This document shows, one piece after another, positions 18,811-26,561 of a DNA stretch of 64,000 bases (position 1 is the stretch's first letter; each line of letters begins with the position of its first letter). The translations under genes were made by a program, and so were the position numbers. The notes beneath the pieces were generated by a model, which made no database searches, had not been told where the DNA came from, and saw only the letters and a list, made by a program, of their open reading frames with translations. This DNA comes from Streptomyces sp. YIM 121038 (lineage in GTDB: Bacteria; Actinomycetota; Actinomycetes; Streptomycetales; Streptomycetaceae). The stretch lies in the NCBI RefSeq assembly GCF_006088715.1, contig NZ_CP030771.1:9422001-9486000 (forward strand), written 5' to 3'.

Positions 18811-19261
18811 GAATCAAGACGGTGTCGACCTGGAGACGTCACTGGGCTACCTGCTGAAAGAGGCGTCGAGCGTTCTCCGCTCGGCCATGGAGGAGGTGCT
18901 GCGGCCGCTCGGGATGAGCGTGACGCACTACTCCTGCCTCGAACTGCTCGCCCAGCGGCCTGGCTTGTCGAACTCCGAGCTGGCGCGGGGCGCGTTCGTG
19001 ACGCGGCAGTCGATGAACGTGCTGCTCCAGAACCTGGAACGAGAGGGCTACGTGACCAGGCCCGCGGAGGCGCCCGTCGGGAAGGCGCTCCCCGCGCGGC
19101 TCACGCCTCGCGGTCGGCAGAGCCTGGAGAAGGCGACCGCGGCGGTCCGGTCCGTCGAGGTCAGAATGCTGTCCGGCATGAGCGAGACCGAGCAGTCGGA
19201 CGCGTTCCGGGCCCTGAAGGGCATGATCCACTCCCTGCGCGAGGGGAACGCCGGTCGCTAG
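18809..19261 (+). CDS. MarR-family transcriptional regulator
   Basis: 150 residues. The winged-helix domain spans about residues 35-100: LSNSELARGAFVTRQSMNVLLQNLEREG, with the wing GKALPARLTPRG. N- and C-terminal helices form the dimer interface. The gene is divergent from the VOC gene with two matching 18-bp palindromes in the 63-bp gap, one overlapping its own start codon, so autorepression and control of the VOC gene are very likely. The last codons and the following sequence show a 39-bp imperfect tandem duplication. The ligand is unknown. Confidence 0.92.
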   Translation: MNQDGVDLETSLGYLLKEASSVLRSAMEEVLRPLGMSVTHYSCLELLAQRPGLSNSELARGAFVTRQSMNVLLQNLEREGYVTRPAEAPVGKALPARLTPRGRQSLEKATAAVRSVEVRMLSGMSETEQSDAFRALKGMIHSLREGNAGR

Positions 19262-19312
19262 CCCGTTCCCCGGTCCCTGCGCGAGGGCAACGGCGTTCGC
19301 CAGCTCGTTCTC
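19232..19312. repeat. imperfect tandem duplication at the MarR 3' end
   Basis: 19232-19270 and 19274-19312 match at 33 of 39 positions with a 42-bp period. The first copy contains the last codons and TAG stop of the MarR gene; the second lies just outside it and is non-coding. It is probably an old duplication that has drifted. Confidence 0.7.
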
Positions 19313-19323
19313 CGACGTACGTC

Positions 19324-19340
19324 CCCGGCGGTCCGCCGGG
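19324..19340. terminator. bidirectional terminator hairpin
   Basis: CCCGGCGG/CCGCCGGG, an 8-bp perfect stem, lies between the convergent MarR and LLM-class genes, 30 bp before the latter's stop. Confidence 0.55.
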
Positions 19341-19369
19341 CGATCCGGCGGCCGTGTCTTCGCCGGGTG

Positions 19370-20416
19370 TCAGGCCAGCAGCCGTGCGAGCGCGGCCATT
19401 TCCGTCTCCGGGTCCACGACGGGCTGGATCACCAGCTCGTCGACCCCCGCCTTCTCCAGCGCGTTGATCCGCTCGGTGACCTCGTCCCTGGTGCCGACCA
19501 GGCCGAACCTGTCCACCAGGGAGGGCACGATGAGCTCCCGGTCCTCGGGGGCGAGCCGGCCCAGGTAGTTGCGGTAGAGGGCCTGGTGACGCTCGGGATC
19601 GGTGGGCGTGGTGCCGCGCAGCCGGAGCAGGCGGTCGACAGCCGCGGCCTCTTCCGGAGGGAGGGCCGCGCGGAAGGCGGGGTTCTCCGCGCCGAGGATC
19701 AGTGCGCTCAGCGCGATGTGCCCCACCGCGTCCTTGACCGGATCGCCGTAGCGGTCCTCGCCGTCGTCGAGGACGTACAGGGAGGACATGAGGTACGAAC
19801 GGGCCTTGGCGGCGCTGTCCGCGTCCCGGGCCGCCGCCTGCCGGGCCTGGCCGAGGGCGGTCCAGGCCGCGGGGTCGTGGAGTCCGAAGGAGATCACTCC
19901 CGCGCCGAGCCGCCCCGCGACCGCGGCGGCCTTCAGGCCGAACGCGGCGACGACGAACTCCACGGGATCCTGGGTGTTGACGTACGGACCGGCGTGCAGG
20001 AACCGCACCCTGCCGACCCGGGGCCCCTCGCGGTAGTCCGTCTCACGGCCCGCGGTGAGATCCTGCAAGGCGGCCGTGAACGACTCCAGCTCCGCCGTCC
20101 TGGTCGGCCGCATGCCGAGCGTGCGGCGGGCCGTGTTGCCGGTGCCGACCCCGCAGACGACGCGGCCGGGGGCGAGGGCGTTGAGGGAGCTGACGGCCGC
20201 CGCCGCGGCGGGCGCGGAACGCAGTGCCGGTGAGGTGACACCGATGCCGAGCCTGATCCGGCGGGTGGCCTTGGCGCAGAGGGCGAGGCTCACGAACGGG
20301 TCGCCGTGGACCATCGGCGTGTCGTACACCCAGAAACTGTCGAAGCCGAGTTCCTCCGCGCGGGCGGCCAGGTGTTCCACACCCGGCCCTGCTGTCGTGA
20401 CGATGCCGGTGCGCAT
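19370..20416 (-). CDS. LLM-class (F420/flavin-dependent) oxidoreductase
   Basis: 348 residues from ATG 20416 with a GAGGAG ribosome site. The luciferase-like TIM barrel is visible: ARAEELGFDSFWVYDTPMVHGDPFVSLALCA, RIRLGIGVTSP, LAPGRVVCGVGTGNTARRTLG, and near the C-terminus FGLVGTRDEVTERINALEKAGVDELVIQP. Family members transfer hydride with F420 or oxidise with FMN; in Streptomyces most are F420-dependent. The substrate is unknown. A 14-bp palindrome lies 41 bp upstream of the start, suggesting local repression. Confidence 0.88.
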   Translation of the reverse strand: MRTGIVTTAGPGVEHLAARAEELGFDSFWVYDTPMVHGDPFVSLALCAKATRRIRLGIGVTSPALRSAPAAAAAVSSLNALAPGRVVCGVGTGNTARRTLGMRPTRTAELESFTAALQDLTAGRETDYREGPRVGRVRFLHAGPYVNTQDPVEFVVAAFGLKAAAVAGRLGAGVISFGLHDPAAWTALGQARQAAARDADSAAKARSYLMSSLYVLDDGEDRYGDPVKDAVGHIALSALILGAENPAFRAALPPEEAAAVDRLLRLRGTTPTDPERHQALYRNYLGRLAPEDRELIVPSLVDRFGLVGTRDEVTERINALEKAGVDELVIQPVVDPETEMAALARLLA

Positions 20417-20456
20417 GGCGAATCTCCTCGCCGTCGAGTGTCGAGTGAGGTGGCTG

Positions 20457-20470
20457 AACCACTCGTGGTT
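20457..20470. promoter_or_regulatory. palindrome AACCACTCGTGGTT upstream of the LLM gene
   Basis: Perfect 6-bp arms with a 2-nt centre, 41 bp before the start codon of the minus-strand oxidoreductase. It is a candidate operator; no regulator gene is adjacent on that strand. A small GTCGAGT tandem pair lies between it and the gene. Confidence 0.45.
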
Positions 20471-20664
20471 GCGGTTCGCTCGGCCACCGGTGAGGAGGCG
20501 TCGAATCGGCTGATCCGTCACCGGTGCATCGTGCGACGGGCTGCCGACCGAGTCCGGGGGCGGACGACGAACGTGGCCTTCCCACCCCGGCCCGCTTCCA
20601 CACATAGGGCGCCCGGGGATCCCGCACCCGCCGGCCCGAGAGACGCCTCCGAGCGGCGCTGTTT

Positions 20665-20687
20665 GACCTTGACACCGTGACAAGGTC
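20665..20687 (+). promoter_or_regulatory. MerR-type operator/promoter of the HEAT-MerR pair
   Basis: GACCTTG (20665-20671) and CAAGGTC (20681-20687) are perfect 7-bp arms around 9 nt. A -35-like TTGACC (20663-20668) overlaps the left arm. About 19 bp further, at 20688-20693, lies TTCACT as a weak -10. The long spacer filled by a dyad is the hallmark of MerR-activated promoters. The downstream genes include a MerR protein. Confidence 0.7.
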
Positions 20688-20715
20688 TTCACTGCTCGTC
20701 CAGGAGGTGGTCGCG

Positions 20716-21387
20716 ATGACGGTCACGAGGCAGGACGCGGACGGGACGCGGGCGGTTCAGGGGCTATCGGACGGCCGGGCGTCCGTGCGGCTGCGGGCGG
20801 CACTGGAGGTGGGGACGGCGCCCGACCCGCGCTTCGTGGACCAGGTCGTCGAGCGGTGTGCGGTCGAGCCCGAGTTCTTCGTCCGGGACATGCTGACCTG
20901 GGCGCTCACCCGTCACCCGGTGGTGGTGACGCTTCCCGCGCTGCTGCGCGAGACCCGTTCGGAGCGTGCGCAGGCGCGCAGCCAGGCGCTGCACACGCTG
21001 TCCAAGATCGGGGACCGGCGGGGGTGGCCCGCGCTCACGCGGACGCTGTTGTGCGACGGCGACGACGAGGTGGCGCGGAGCGCCTGGCGGGCCGCGGTCG
21101 TGCTCGTACCGGAGGGCGAGGAGCCCGCGCTGGCCGCGGTGCTGGCGACGCAGCTCGGGCGGGGTGGCCGGGAGACGCAGCTGAGCCTCAGCCGGGCCCT
21201 CGCCGCGCTGGGGGAGGGAATCGTTCCGGCGCTGCGGGCTGCGACGATGGCCCCTGACCCGCGCGTGCGCACGCACGCGCTCGCCACGGAACGCCTGCTG
21301 CGCGACCCCGACGCCGGATTCGAGCTCGCGGTCGAGGAGGCGAAGCGCGTCGTGGCTCTCCAAGGGCCCGGCCAGGAGGGACGGTAG
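20716..21387 (+). CDS. HEAT-repeat protein
   Basis: 223 residues from ATG 20716, ribosome site AGGAGG. It consists almost entirely of helical HEAT/PBS-lyase-like repeats, for example SVRLRAALEVG, ERAQARSQALHTLSKIGD, EVARSAWRAAVVLVP, ETQLSLSRALAALGE and RVRTHALATERLLRD. No catalytic motif is present, so a protein-protein scaffold or adaptor role is likely. It is the first gene after a MerR-type operator and is followed four bases later by a MerR protein that itself carries HEAT repeats. The two may interact through like folds. Confidence 0.85.
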   Translation: MTVTRQDADGTRAVQGLSDGRASVRLRAALEVGTAPDPRFVDQVVERCAVEPEFFVRDMLTWALTRHPVVVTLPALLRETRSERAQARSQALHTLSKIGDRRGWPALTRTLLCDGDDEVARSAWRAAVVLVPEGEEPALAAVLATQLGRGGRETQLSLSRALAALGEGIVPALRAATMAPDPRVRTHALATERLLRDPDAGFELAVEEAKRVVALQGPGQEGR

Positions 21388-21390
21388 GAC

Positions 21391-22395
21391 GTGTTGATCG
21401 GTGAGGTGGCGCGCCGCTCCGGGGTGAGTGCCCGCATGCTCCGGCACTACGAGTCGCTCGGCCTGGTGCGCCCCTCGGTCCGTACGGGCTCCGGCTACCG
21501 GGAGTACTCCGGGGCGGACGTCCAGCGGATCTTCCACGTCGAGAGCCTGCGGTCGCTGGGGCTCTCGCTGCGCGAGATCGGACGCGCGCTCGACGACCCC
21601 GGCTTCACGCCCGCGGCGCTCGTCGACGACCTCATCCGTCAGACGCGTGAGCGCATCGCGGCACAGACCGAGCTGCTCACGCGGCTGCGCCGGATCGACG
21701 CGGCTGACCCCGCCGACTGGGAGGGCGTCCTCCAGGCCGTCGCGCTGCTCCAGGCGCTGGGGTCGAAGCGGGCCGACGTGCGCCAGCGGGCGGCCCTCTC
21801 CTCGGCCGACGAGGTGCCGGTGCCGGTGGAGGCCCTGGTCGAGGCGGCCCTGGGCGAGACCGACCCGAACGTCGCCGGGGCCCTGCGGTGGGCCCTGGCG
21901 CGCTCGGACGGCGACGGCCCGGCCCTGCTGGCCGAGGCCCTCGCCGCACCGGAGGCCGCGGTGCGCGAACGCGCCGTTCAGTGCCTCGCCGAGATGCCCG
22001 GCGACGAGGCCGCGGCGCGGCTGCGGGACGCCCTCGCGAGCTCCGACGCCGTGGTGCGCGGATATGCGGCACTGGCCCTCGGGGCATCCGGTGTGGCCGA
22101 CGCCCTCCCCACCCTCGTCGACATGATCGTGGAGGGACGGCGCGACACGGACGCGGCCGACGCGCTGAGCGTGCTGGCGAGCGATACCGCGACGGCGGAC
22201 CGGATCGCGGGCATGCTCGTCGACCGCCTCGCGCACGACGCGACCCGGGCGCCCGCACGCGGACGGCTGACCCAGGCGCTGGCGGGCGTCCCGGGAGGGA
22301 CGGCCGCCCGCGCCCTCGTGGAGCTGTCGCACGACGCGGACCGTGCCGTGGCCGTGACCGCGGCGTATCTGCTCCAGCTGCGCGACGCCCGGTGA
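21391..22395 (+). CDS. MerR regulator fused to HEAT repeats
   Basis: 334 residues from GTG 21391. Residues 1-75 are a classic MerR DNA-binding domain (LIGEVARRSGVSARMLRHYESLGLV, then YREYSGADVQRIFHVESLRSLGLSLREIGRAL). A dimerising coiled coil runs to about 115 (IRQTRERIAAQTELLTRLRRI). From ~125 to the end there are HEAT-type repeats (VRQRAALSSADEVPVPVEALVEAALG, AVRERAVQCLAEMPGD, VVRGYAALALGASG) in place of a small ligand-binding domain. Four bases separate it from the HEAT gene upstream. The effector domain thus probably senses a protein or large ligand. Confidence 0.9.
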   Translation: MLIGEVARRSGVSARMLRHYESLGLVRPSVRTGSGYREYSGADVQRIFHVESLRSLGLSLREIGRALDDPGFTPAALVDDLIRQTRERIAAQTELLTRLRRIDAADPADWEGVLQAVALLQALGSKRADVRQRAALSSADEVPVPVEALVEAALGETDPNVAGALRWALARSDGDGPALLAEALAAPEAAVRERAVQCLAEMPGDEAAARLRDALASSDAVVRGYAALALGASGVADALPTLVDMIVEGRRDTDAADALSVLASDTATADRIAGMLVDRLAHDATRAPARGRLTQALAGVPGGTAARALVELSHDADRAVAVTAAYLLQLRDAR

Positions 22396-22432
22396 GGGGC
22401 CGTGCCGCGGCGCCGGTGCCATGGGCGCCCGC

Positions 22433-23299
22433 CTACCGGGCGAGTGCGGCCGGTTCGTCCAGGCGCGTCAGCTTCCGCGGATTGCGGACCACGTAGATCC
22501 GGGTGACCCGGCCGTGTTCCACCGCGAGGCTCACCGCGGCGGGTGCGCCGTCGAAGGCGACGCGGCCCGCGGGGGCGCCGTTGAGCCAGACCGGCCGCGC
22601 GTCGAGGGCGGTGACCACCCGGTGGGCGCGGGCGAGCAGGGGCGCTACCGCGTCCGCCCCGCGGATCGGGGTCAGCGCGGCGGCGACGAGGCCTCCGCCG
22701 TCGGCGATCATGACCACGTCCGGGGCCATCACCTCCATCAGCTCCTGGAGGTGCCCGGTGCGCAGCGCGGCCAGGAACCGGTCCACCACGGCCTGCTGCT
22801 CCGACCGGCTCACCCGCACCCGGGGGCGCCGGGCCGCCACGTGCTCGCGGGCCCGCCGCGCGATCTGCCGGACCGCGGCCGGGGACTTCCCGACGGCCCC
22901 GGCGATCTCGCCGTACGGCACCTCGAAGACCTCGCGCAGGACGAACACCGCCCGCTCCGTGGGCGCGAGCGTCTCCAGGACGGTCAGCATCGCGACGGAG
23001 ACGCTGTCGGCGAGTTCGACGTCCTCGGCGACGTCGGGGCTGGTGAGCAGCGGCTCCGGCAGCCACTCGCCGACGTAGTCCTCGCGGCTGCGCGAGAGTG
23101 TGCGCAGCCGGTTGAGGGCCTGGCGCGTGACGAGCCGGACGAGGTAGGCCCGGGGGTCACGCACCCCCGGGCGGTCGACGTCGGCCCACCGCAGCCAGGA
23201 CTCCTGGAGCACGTCCTCGGTGTCGGCCGCCGAGCCGAGCATCTCGTAGACGACGGTGAACAGCAGGCTGCGGTGGATGACGAAGGGGTCGTCGGTCAT
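22433..23299 (-). CDS. ECF41-family sigma factor with SnoaL-like C-terminal domain
   Basis: 288 residues. It has sigma region 2 (SLLFTVVYEMLGSAADTEDV, LQESWLRWADVD), region 4 (LAPTERAVFVLREVFEVPY, GEIAGAVGKSPAAVRQIARR) and then a SnoaL-like domain (~175-288). That domain carries the two ECF41 signature motifs, DGGG (in MIADGGGLVAAAL) and NPRKL near the C-terminus (NPxKL class). In ECF41 factors the extension tunes activity in place of an anti-sigma factor. The start ATG at 23299 overlaps the stop of the CxxC decarboxylase-like gene, the typical ECF41 partner. A matching promoter precedes that gene, suggesting autoregulation. Confidence 0.93.
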   Translation of the reverse strand: MTDDPFVIHRSLLFTVVYEMLGSAADTEDVLQESWLRWADVDRPGVRDPRAYLVRLVTRQALNRLRTLSRSREDYVGEWLPEPLLTSPDVAEDVELADSVSVAMLTVLETLAPTERAVFVLREVFEVPYGEIAGAVGKSPAAVRQIARRAREHVAARRPRVRVSRSEQQAVVDRFLAALRTGHLQELMEVMAPDVVMIADGGGLVAAALTPIRGADAVAPLLARAHRVVTALDARPVWLNGAPAGRVAFDGAPAAVSLAVEHGRVTRIYVVRNPRKLTRLDEPAALAR

Positions 23300-23874
23300 G
23301 ACGCGGAGGCCGCGCCGGACCGCTGCGGACGAGCCGCCAGGGGGATCTCGCAGGCGGACGAGAAGCCCTGCGACTCCACCCCGTTCGCCACGTTGGCGCG
23401 GGTCGCCAGGTTGACGAAGGCGATGAACGCGGTGAGTTCGACCATCGCCGCCGGGCCGAGCCGCCCGAGCAGGCCCGCGTACAGCTCGTCGGTGACGGTC
23501 AGCGGTGTGCTGCTCATGGCCTCGGCGTACTCCATGACGTCCCGCTCCAGCGGGGTGAAGACCTCCGCGTCGCGCCAGCGCGGCACCTGGCTCGCCTTGG
23601 CCAGGTCCAGCTGGGCGTTGTGCGCCTGGAAGTAGCCGACGTCCAGGCACCAGCCGCACCCGACGAGGGCCGCGACGGCCATGTGCGCGAACGACTTGAG
23701 GCTCGCGTCGGCCGCGTCCCAGGCGCCGACCTTGCTGCCGAACTCCAGGTTGTCCCGGGCGACCTGGGGGCTGTGCCAGACGACTTCGACGTTCTCGGGC
23801 ACGGCCCCGAGCTGGTCGATCATGTTCCGGGTGAGCTCGGCGGGGAGCTCGGCCTTCGGGATGCGCAGGGCCAT
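23296..23874 (-). CDS. carboxymuconolactone-decarboxylase/AhpD-like protein (ECF41 partner)
   Basis: 192 residues from ATG 23874. The helical CMD fold has a redox CxxC in VGCGWCLDVGYFQAHN. The C-terminal half contains ELTAFIAFVNLATRANVANG. ECF41 sigma genes are regularly linked to such COE (carboxymuconolactone decarboxylase, oxidoreductase or epimerase) genes and direct their expression. Here the 4-bp overlap with the sigma gene and an upstream TGTCACA-N16-TGTC promoter fit exactly. It possibly reduces peroxides, but the natural substrate of this class is unknown. Confidence 0.92.
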   Translation of the reverse strand: MALRIPKAELPAELTRNMIDQLGAVPENVEVVWHSPQVARDNLEFGSKVGAWDAADASLKSFAHMAVAALVGCGWCLDVGYFQAHNAQLDLAKASQVPRWRDAEVFTPLERDVMEYAEAMSSTPLTVTDELYAGLLGRLGPAAMVELTAFIAFVNLATRANVANGVESQGFSSACEIPLAARPQRSGAASAS

Positions 23875-23919
23875 GGCGGTTCTCCTTGGACGAGTGCCTG
23901 ATCGGCTGTTCGCCATGAA

Positions 23920-23946
23920 GACACCGCCGGGCCCGCGGATGTGACA
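23920..23946 (-). promoter_or_regulatory. ECF41-dependent promoter
   Basis: On the minus strand, TGTCACA (23946-23940), a 16-nt spacer, then TGTC (23923-23920). It matches the published ECF41 consensus TGTCACA-N16-CGTC at 10 of 11 positions. It lies 46 bp upstream of the CMD-family start codon and almost touches the stop of the acyl-CoA synthetase gene. Confidence 0.85.
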
Positions 23947-23953
23947 CCCGGGG

Positions 23954-25561
23954 TCAGGACCGCGCCGCCACCTTCCGGGCCCACCGGTAGTCCGCCTTGC
24001 CGCTGGGCGAGCGCTGGATGTGGTCGGTGAACACCGCGGAGCGCGGGATCTTGTAGCCCGCGAGGCGGGCACGGCAGTGGGTCTGGAGGGTGTCCAGATC
24101 CAGCGGCGCGGCGCCGGCGCGGAGCTGGACGACGGCGGCGACCCGGGTGCCCCAGCGCTCGTCGGGCACCCCGGCGACCAGCGCGTCGTACACGTCGGGA
24201 TGGGACTTCAGGGCCTGCTCGACCTCTTCGGGGTACACCTTCTCACCGCCGGTGTTGATGCACTGCGAGCCGCGTCCGAGGACCGTGACGATGCCCTCGG
24301 TGTCGACCGTGGCCATGTCGCCGAGCAGGACCCAGCGCTCGTCGCCGCGCTGGAAGAAGGTCTCGGCGGTCTTCACGGGGTCGTTGTAGTAGCCGAGCGG
24401 GACGTGGCCGCGCTGGGCGATGCGGCCGGGCTCGCCGACGGCGACCGGCTCGTGGGTCACCAGGTCCACCACCTGCGTACGGGAGTTGACCTGGATGCGG
24501 AAGCCGCGCTCGGGCCCCGAGTCGTCCGTGGCGGTGCCGTTGAAGCCGGACTCGGACGAGCCGAAGTTGTTGAGGAGCATGACGTTCGGGGCGAGCCGCG
24601 CGAACTGGGCGCGGACCGTCTCCGACATGATCGCGCCGGAGGAGGAGACGCTGAACAGGGAGGACAGGTCCGTGCCCGCGCAAGGCCCGGTCAGCGCGTC
24701 GATCAGGGGCCGCAGCATCGCGTCGCCCACCAGGGAGACGCTGGTGACCCGCTCGCGCTCGATGGTGCGCAGCACCTCTTCGGGGGCGAACCTGCGGTGG
24801 ATGACCAGGCGTTGGCCGAAGTGGAAGCAGATGAAGGCGGTCAGCGTCGAGGTGCCGTGCATGAGCGGGGGCGTCGGGAAGAACGTGATGCCGTCGCCGC
24901 CCGTCGCCACCCGCTCGGCCACCTCCTCGGGCCGGGTGACCGGCTCGCCCGTCGGCGCTCCGCCGCCGAGCCCGGAGAAGAACAGGTCCTCCTGGCGCCA
25001 CATCACGCCCTTGGGCATGCCGGTCGTGCCGCCGGTGTAGATGATGAACAGGTCGTCCGCGGAGCGCGGTGCGAAGCCGCGCGCGGGCGAGCCGGACGCC
25101 TCCGCCTCGGCGAAGGGCACCGCCCGCGGTCCGGCCGCGGCGGCCTCGCCGACCCGGATCAGATGCCGCAGCCCGGGCGCGCGGGGGAGCGCCGCCGCCA
25201 CCCGCCCGGCGAACTCCGCGTCGAAGACGAGCGCCGCCAGGTCCGCGTCCCGGTAGAGATAGGCCAACTCCTCCTCGACGTAGCGGTAGTTGACGTTCAC
25301 CGGCACCAGGCGGGCCTTGAGGCAGCCGAGGACCGTCTGGAGGTACTCCACGCCGTTGTACAGATGCAGGCCGAGGTGCTCGCCGGGGGTGAGGCCGCTG
25401 TCGATCAGGTGGTGGGCGACGCGGTTGGCGGCCGCGTCGAGCTCCGCGTACGTCAGACGGCGCTCGGCCCCGGTGCCCGGGTGGTCCAGATGCACGAGCG
25501 CCTCGCGGTCCGGCACCGCGTCGACGACTGACTCGAACAGGTCGGCAAGGTTGTACTCCAC
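23954..25561 (-). CDS. acyl-CoA synthetase (FadD-like, AMP-forming)
   Basis: 535 residues from ATG 25561 with a GGAGG ribosome site. It has the ANL-superfamily motifs YTGGTTGMPKGVMW (P-loop), a FGSSESG block (A5-like), a GD motif (LLGDMATVDTEG), and the C-terminal catalytic Lys in RSPSGKADYRW. It activates a carboxylic acid to acyl-AMP and then acyl-CoA. It diverges from the enoyl-CoA hydratase operon at 25735 with a 17-bp palindrome in the shared promoter region, so both arms likely form one acid-degradation regulon. Chain length or steroid preference cannot be read. The gene ends 8 bp from the ECF41 promoter of the next operon. Confidence 0.94.
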   Translation of the reverse strand: MEYNLADLFESVVDAVPDREALVHLDHPGTGAERRLTYAELDAAANRVAHHLIDSGLTPGEHLGLHLYNGVEYLQTVLGCLKARLVPVNVNYRYVEEELAYLYRDADLAALVFDAEFAGRVAAALPRAPGLRHLIRVGEAAAAGPRAVPFAEAEASGSPARGFAPRSADDLFIIYTGGTTGMPKGVMWRQEDLFFSGLGGGAPTGEPVTRPEEVAERVATGGDGITFFPTPPLMHGTSTLTAFICFHFGQRLVIHRRFAPEEVLRTIERERVTSVSLVGDAMLRPLIDALTGPCAGTDLSSLFSVSSSGAIMSETVRAQFARLAPNVMLLNNFGSSESGFNGTATDDSGPERGFRIQVNSRTQVVDLVTHEPVAVGEPGRIAQRGHVPLGYYNDPVKTAETFFQRGDERWVLLGDMATVDTEGIVTVLGRGSQCINTGGEKVYPEEVEQALKSHPDVYDALVAGVPDERWGTRVAAVVQLRAGAAPLDLDTLQTHCRARLAGYKIPRSAVFTDHIQRSPSGKADYRWARKVAARS

Positions 25562-25652
25562 CGCTCCTCCTGACCCCGACGCCGTGACGTGCCGCTGTGG
25601 CGGTCATCAGAGCAGAGGCACCCGGAAGGCGGAAGGGGCCGTGCGGAAGAAA

Positions 25653-25669
25653 TCTGACTGAGTGTCAGA
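25653..25669. promoter_or_regulatory. palindrome TCTGACTGAGTGTCAGA between fadD and the hydratase operon
   Basis: Six-bp arms (TCTGAC/GTCAGA) with a 5-nt centre, in the 173-bp divergent promoter region. It is suited to co-repression of both arms by one TetR- or MarR-type regulator. No regulator gene lies next to it. Confidence 0.55.
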
Positions 25670-25734
25670 ATGCTATTGAACTGGCACCTCGCCTCCTGCA
25701 ACCTGTTCCAGGTCTGAATGACGGGAGGACGGCC

Positions 25735-26544
25735 ATGGGTGGCACGGAACATCTCTCCGTGCGGCGCGAAGGCGCCACACTGGTGCTCACATTGAACCGG
25801 CCCGAAGCCAGGAACGCGCTCTCGCTGCCGATGCTCGTGGGCCTGTACGACGGCTGGCTGGCCGCCGACGCGGAGGACGGCGTGCGGTCCGTCGTCCTCA
25901 CCGGGGCGGGCGGGGCGTTCTGCGCGGGCATGGACCTGAAGGCCCTGGCGGGCAAGGGGATGGAGGGCGCCGAGGACGCGGCGTGCCGCGCGCGCCTCGC
26001 GGCGGATCCCGATCTGCACTGGAAGGCGATGCTGCGCCACCACCGGCCGCGCAAACCCGTCCTGGCCGCCGTCGAAGGGCCCTGCGTGGCCGGCGGCACC
26101 GAGATCCTCCAGGGCACCGACATCCGCGTGGCGGGGGAGTCCGCGACCTTCGGGCTCTTCGAGGTCAGGCGCGGGCTCTTCCCCATCGGCGGCTCCACGG
26201 TGCGCCTCCAGCGGCAGATCCCGCGCACCCACGCCCTGGAGATGCTGCTCACCGGCCGCCCGTACACCGCGCGGGAGGCCGCCGACGTGGGCCTCATCGG
26301 CCACGTCGTGCCGGACGGCACCGCCCTGGAGCGGGCCCTCGCCATCGCCGAGCGGATCAACGCCTGCGGCCCCCTCGCCGTCGAGGCGGTCAAGGCCTCC
26401 GTCTACGAGACCGCCGACCTGAGCGAGGCCGACGGGCTCGCCGCCGAACTCAAGCGCGGCTGGCCCGTCTTCGACACCGCCGACGCCAAGGAAGGCGCCC
26501 GCGCCTTCGCCGAGAAGCGCCCGCCCGTCTACCGGCGGGCCTGA
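25735..26544 (+). CDS. enoyl-CoA hydratase/isomerase (crotonase family)
   Basis: 269 residues from ATG 25735 after a GGGAGGA ribosome site. The crotonase fold is clear: LNRPEARNALSLPML, the oxyanion-hole AFCAGMDLKAL, and EGPCVAGGTEILQGTDIRVA, followed by FGLFEVRRGLFPIGG. The position of the first catalytic Glu of classical hydratases is occupied by Gly/Thr (VAGGTEIL), but the second Glu (FEVRRG) is kept, so isomerase or another crotonase activity is possible. It is the first gene of a four-gene operon with DUF35 and two thiolase-fold proteins. Confidence 0.9.
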   Translation: MGGTEHLSVRREGATLVLTLNRPEARNALSLPMLVGLYDGWLAADAEDGVRSVVLTGAGGAFCAGMDLKALAGKGMEGAEDAACRARLAADPDLHWKAMLRHHRPRKPVLAAVEGPCVAGGTEILQGTDIRVAGESATFGLFEVRRGLFPIGGSTVRLQRQIPRTHALEMLLTGRPYTAREAADVGLIGHVVPDGTALERALAIAERINACGPLAVEAVKASVYETADLSEADGLAAELKRGWPVFDTADAKEGARAFAEKRPPVYRRA

Positions 26545-26561
26545 CCCGAGGAGCCGGCCCC

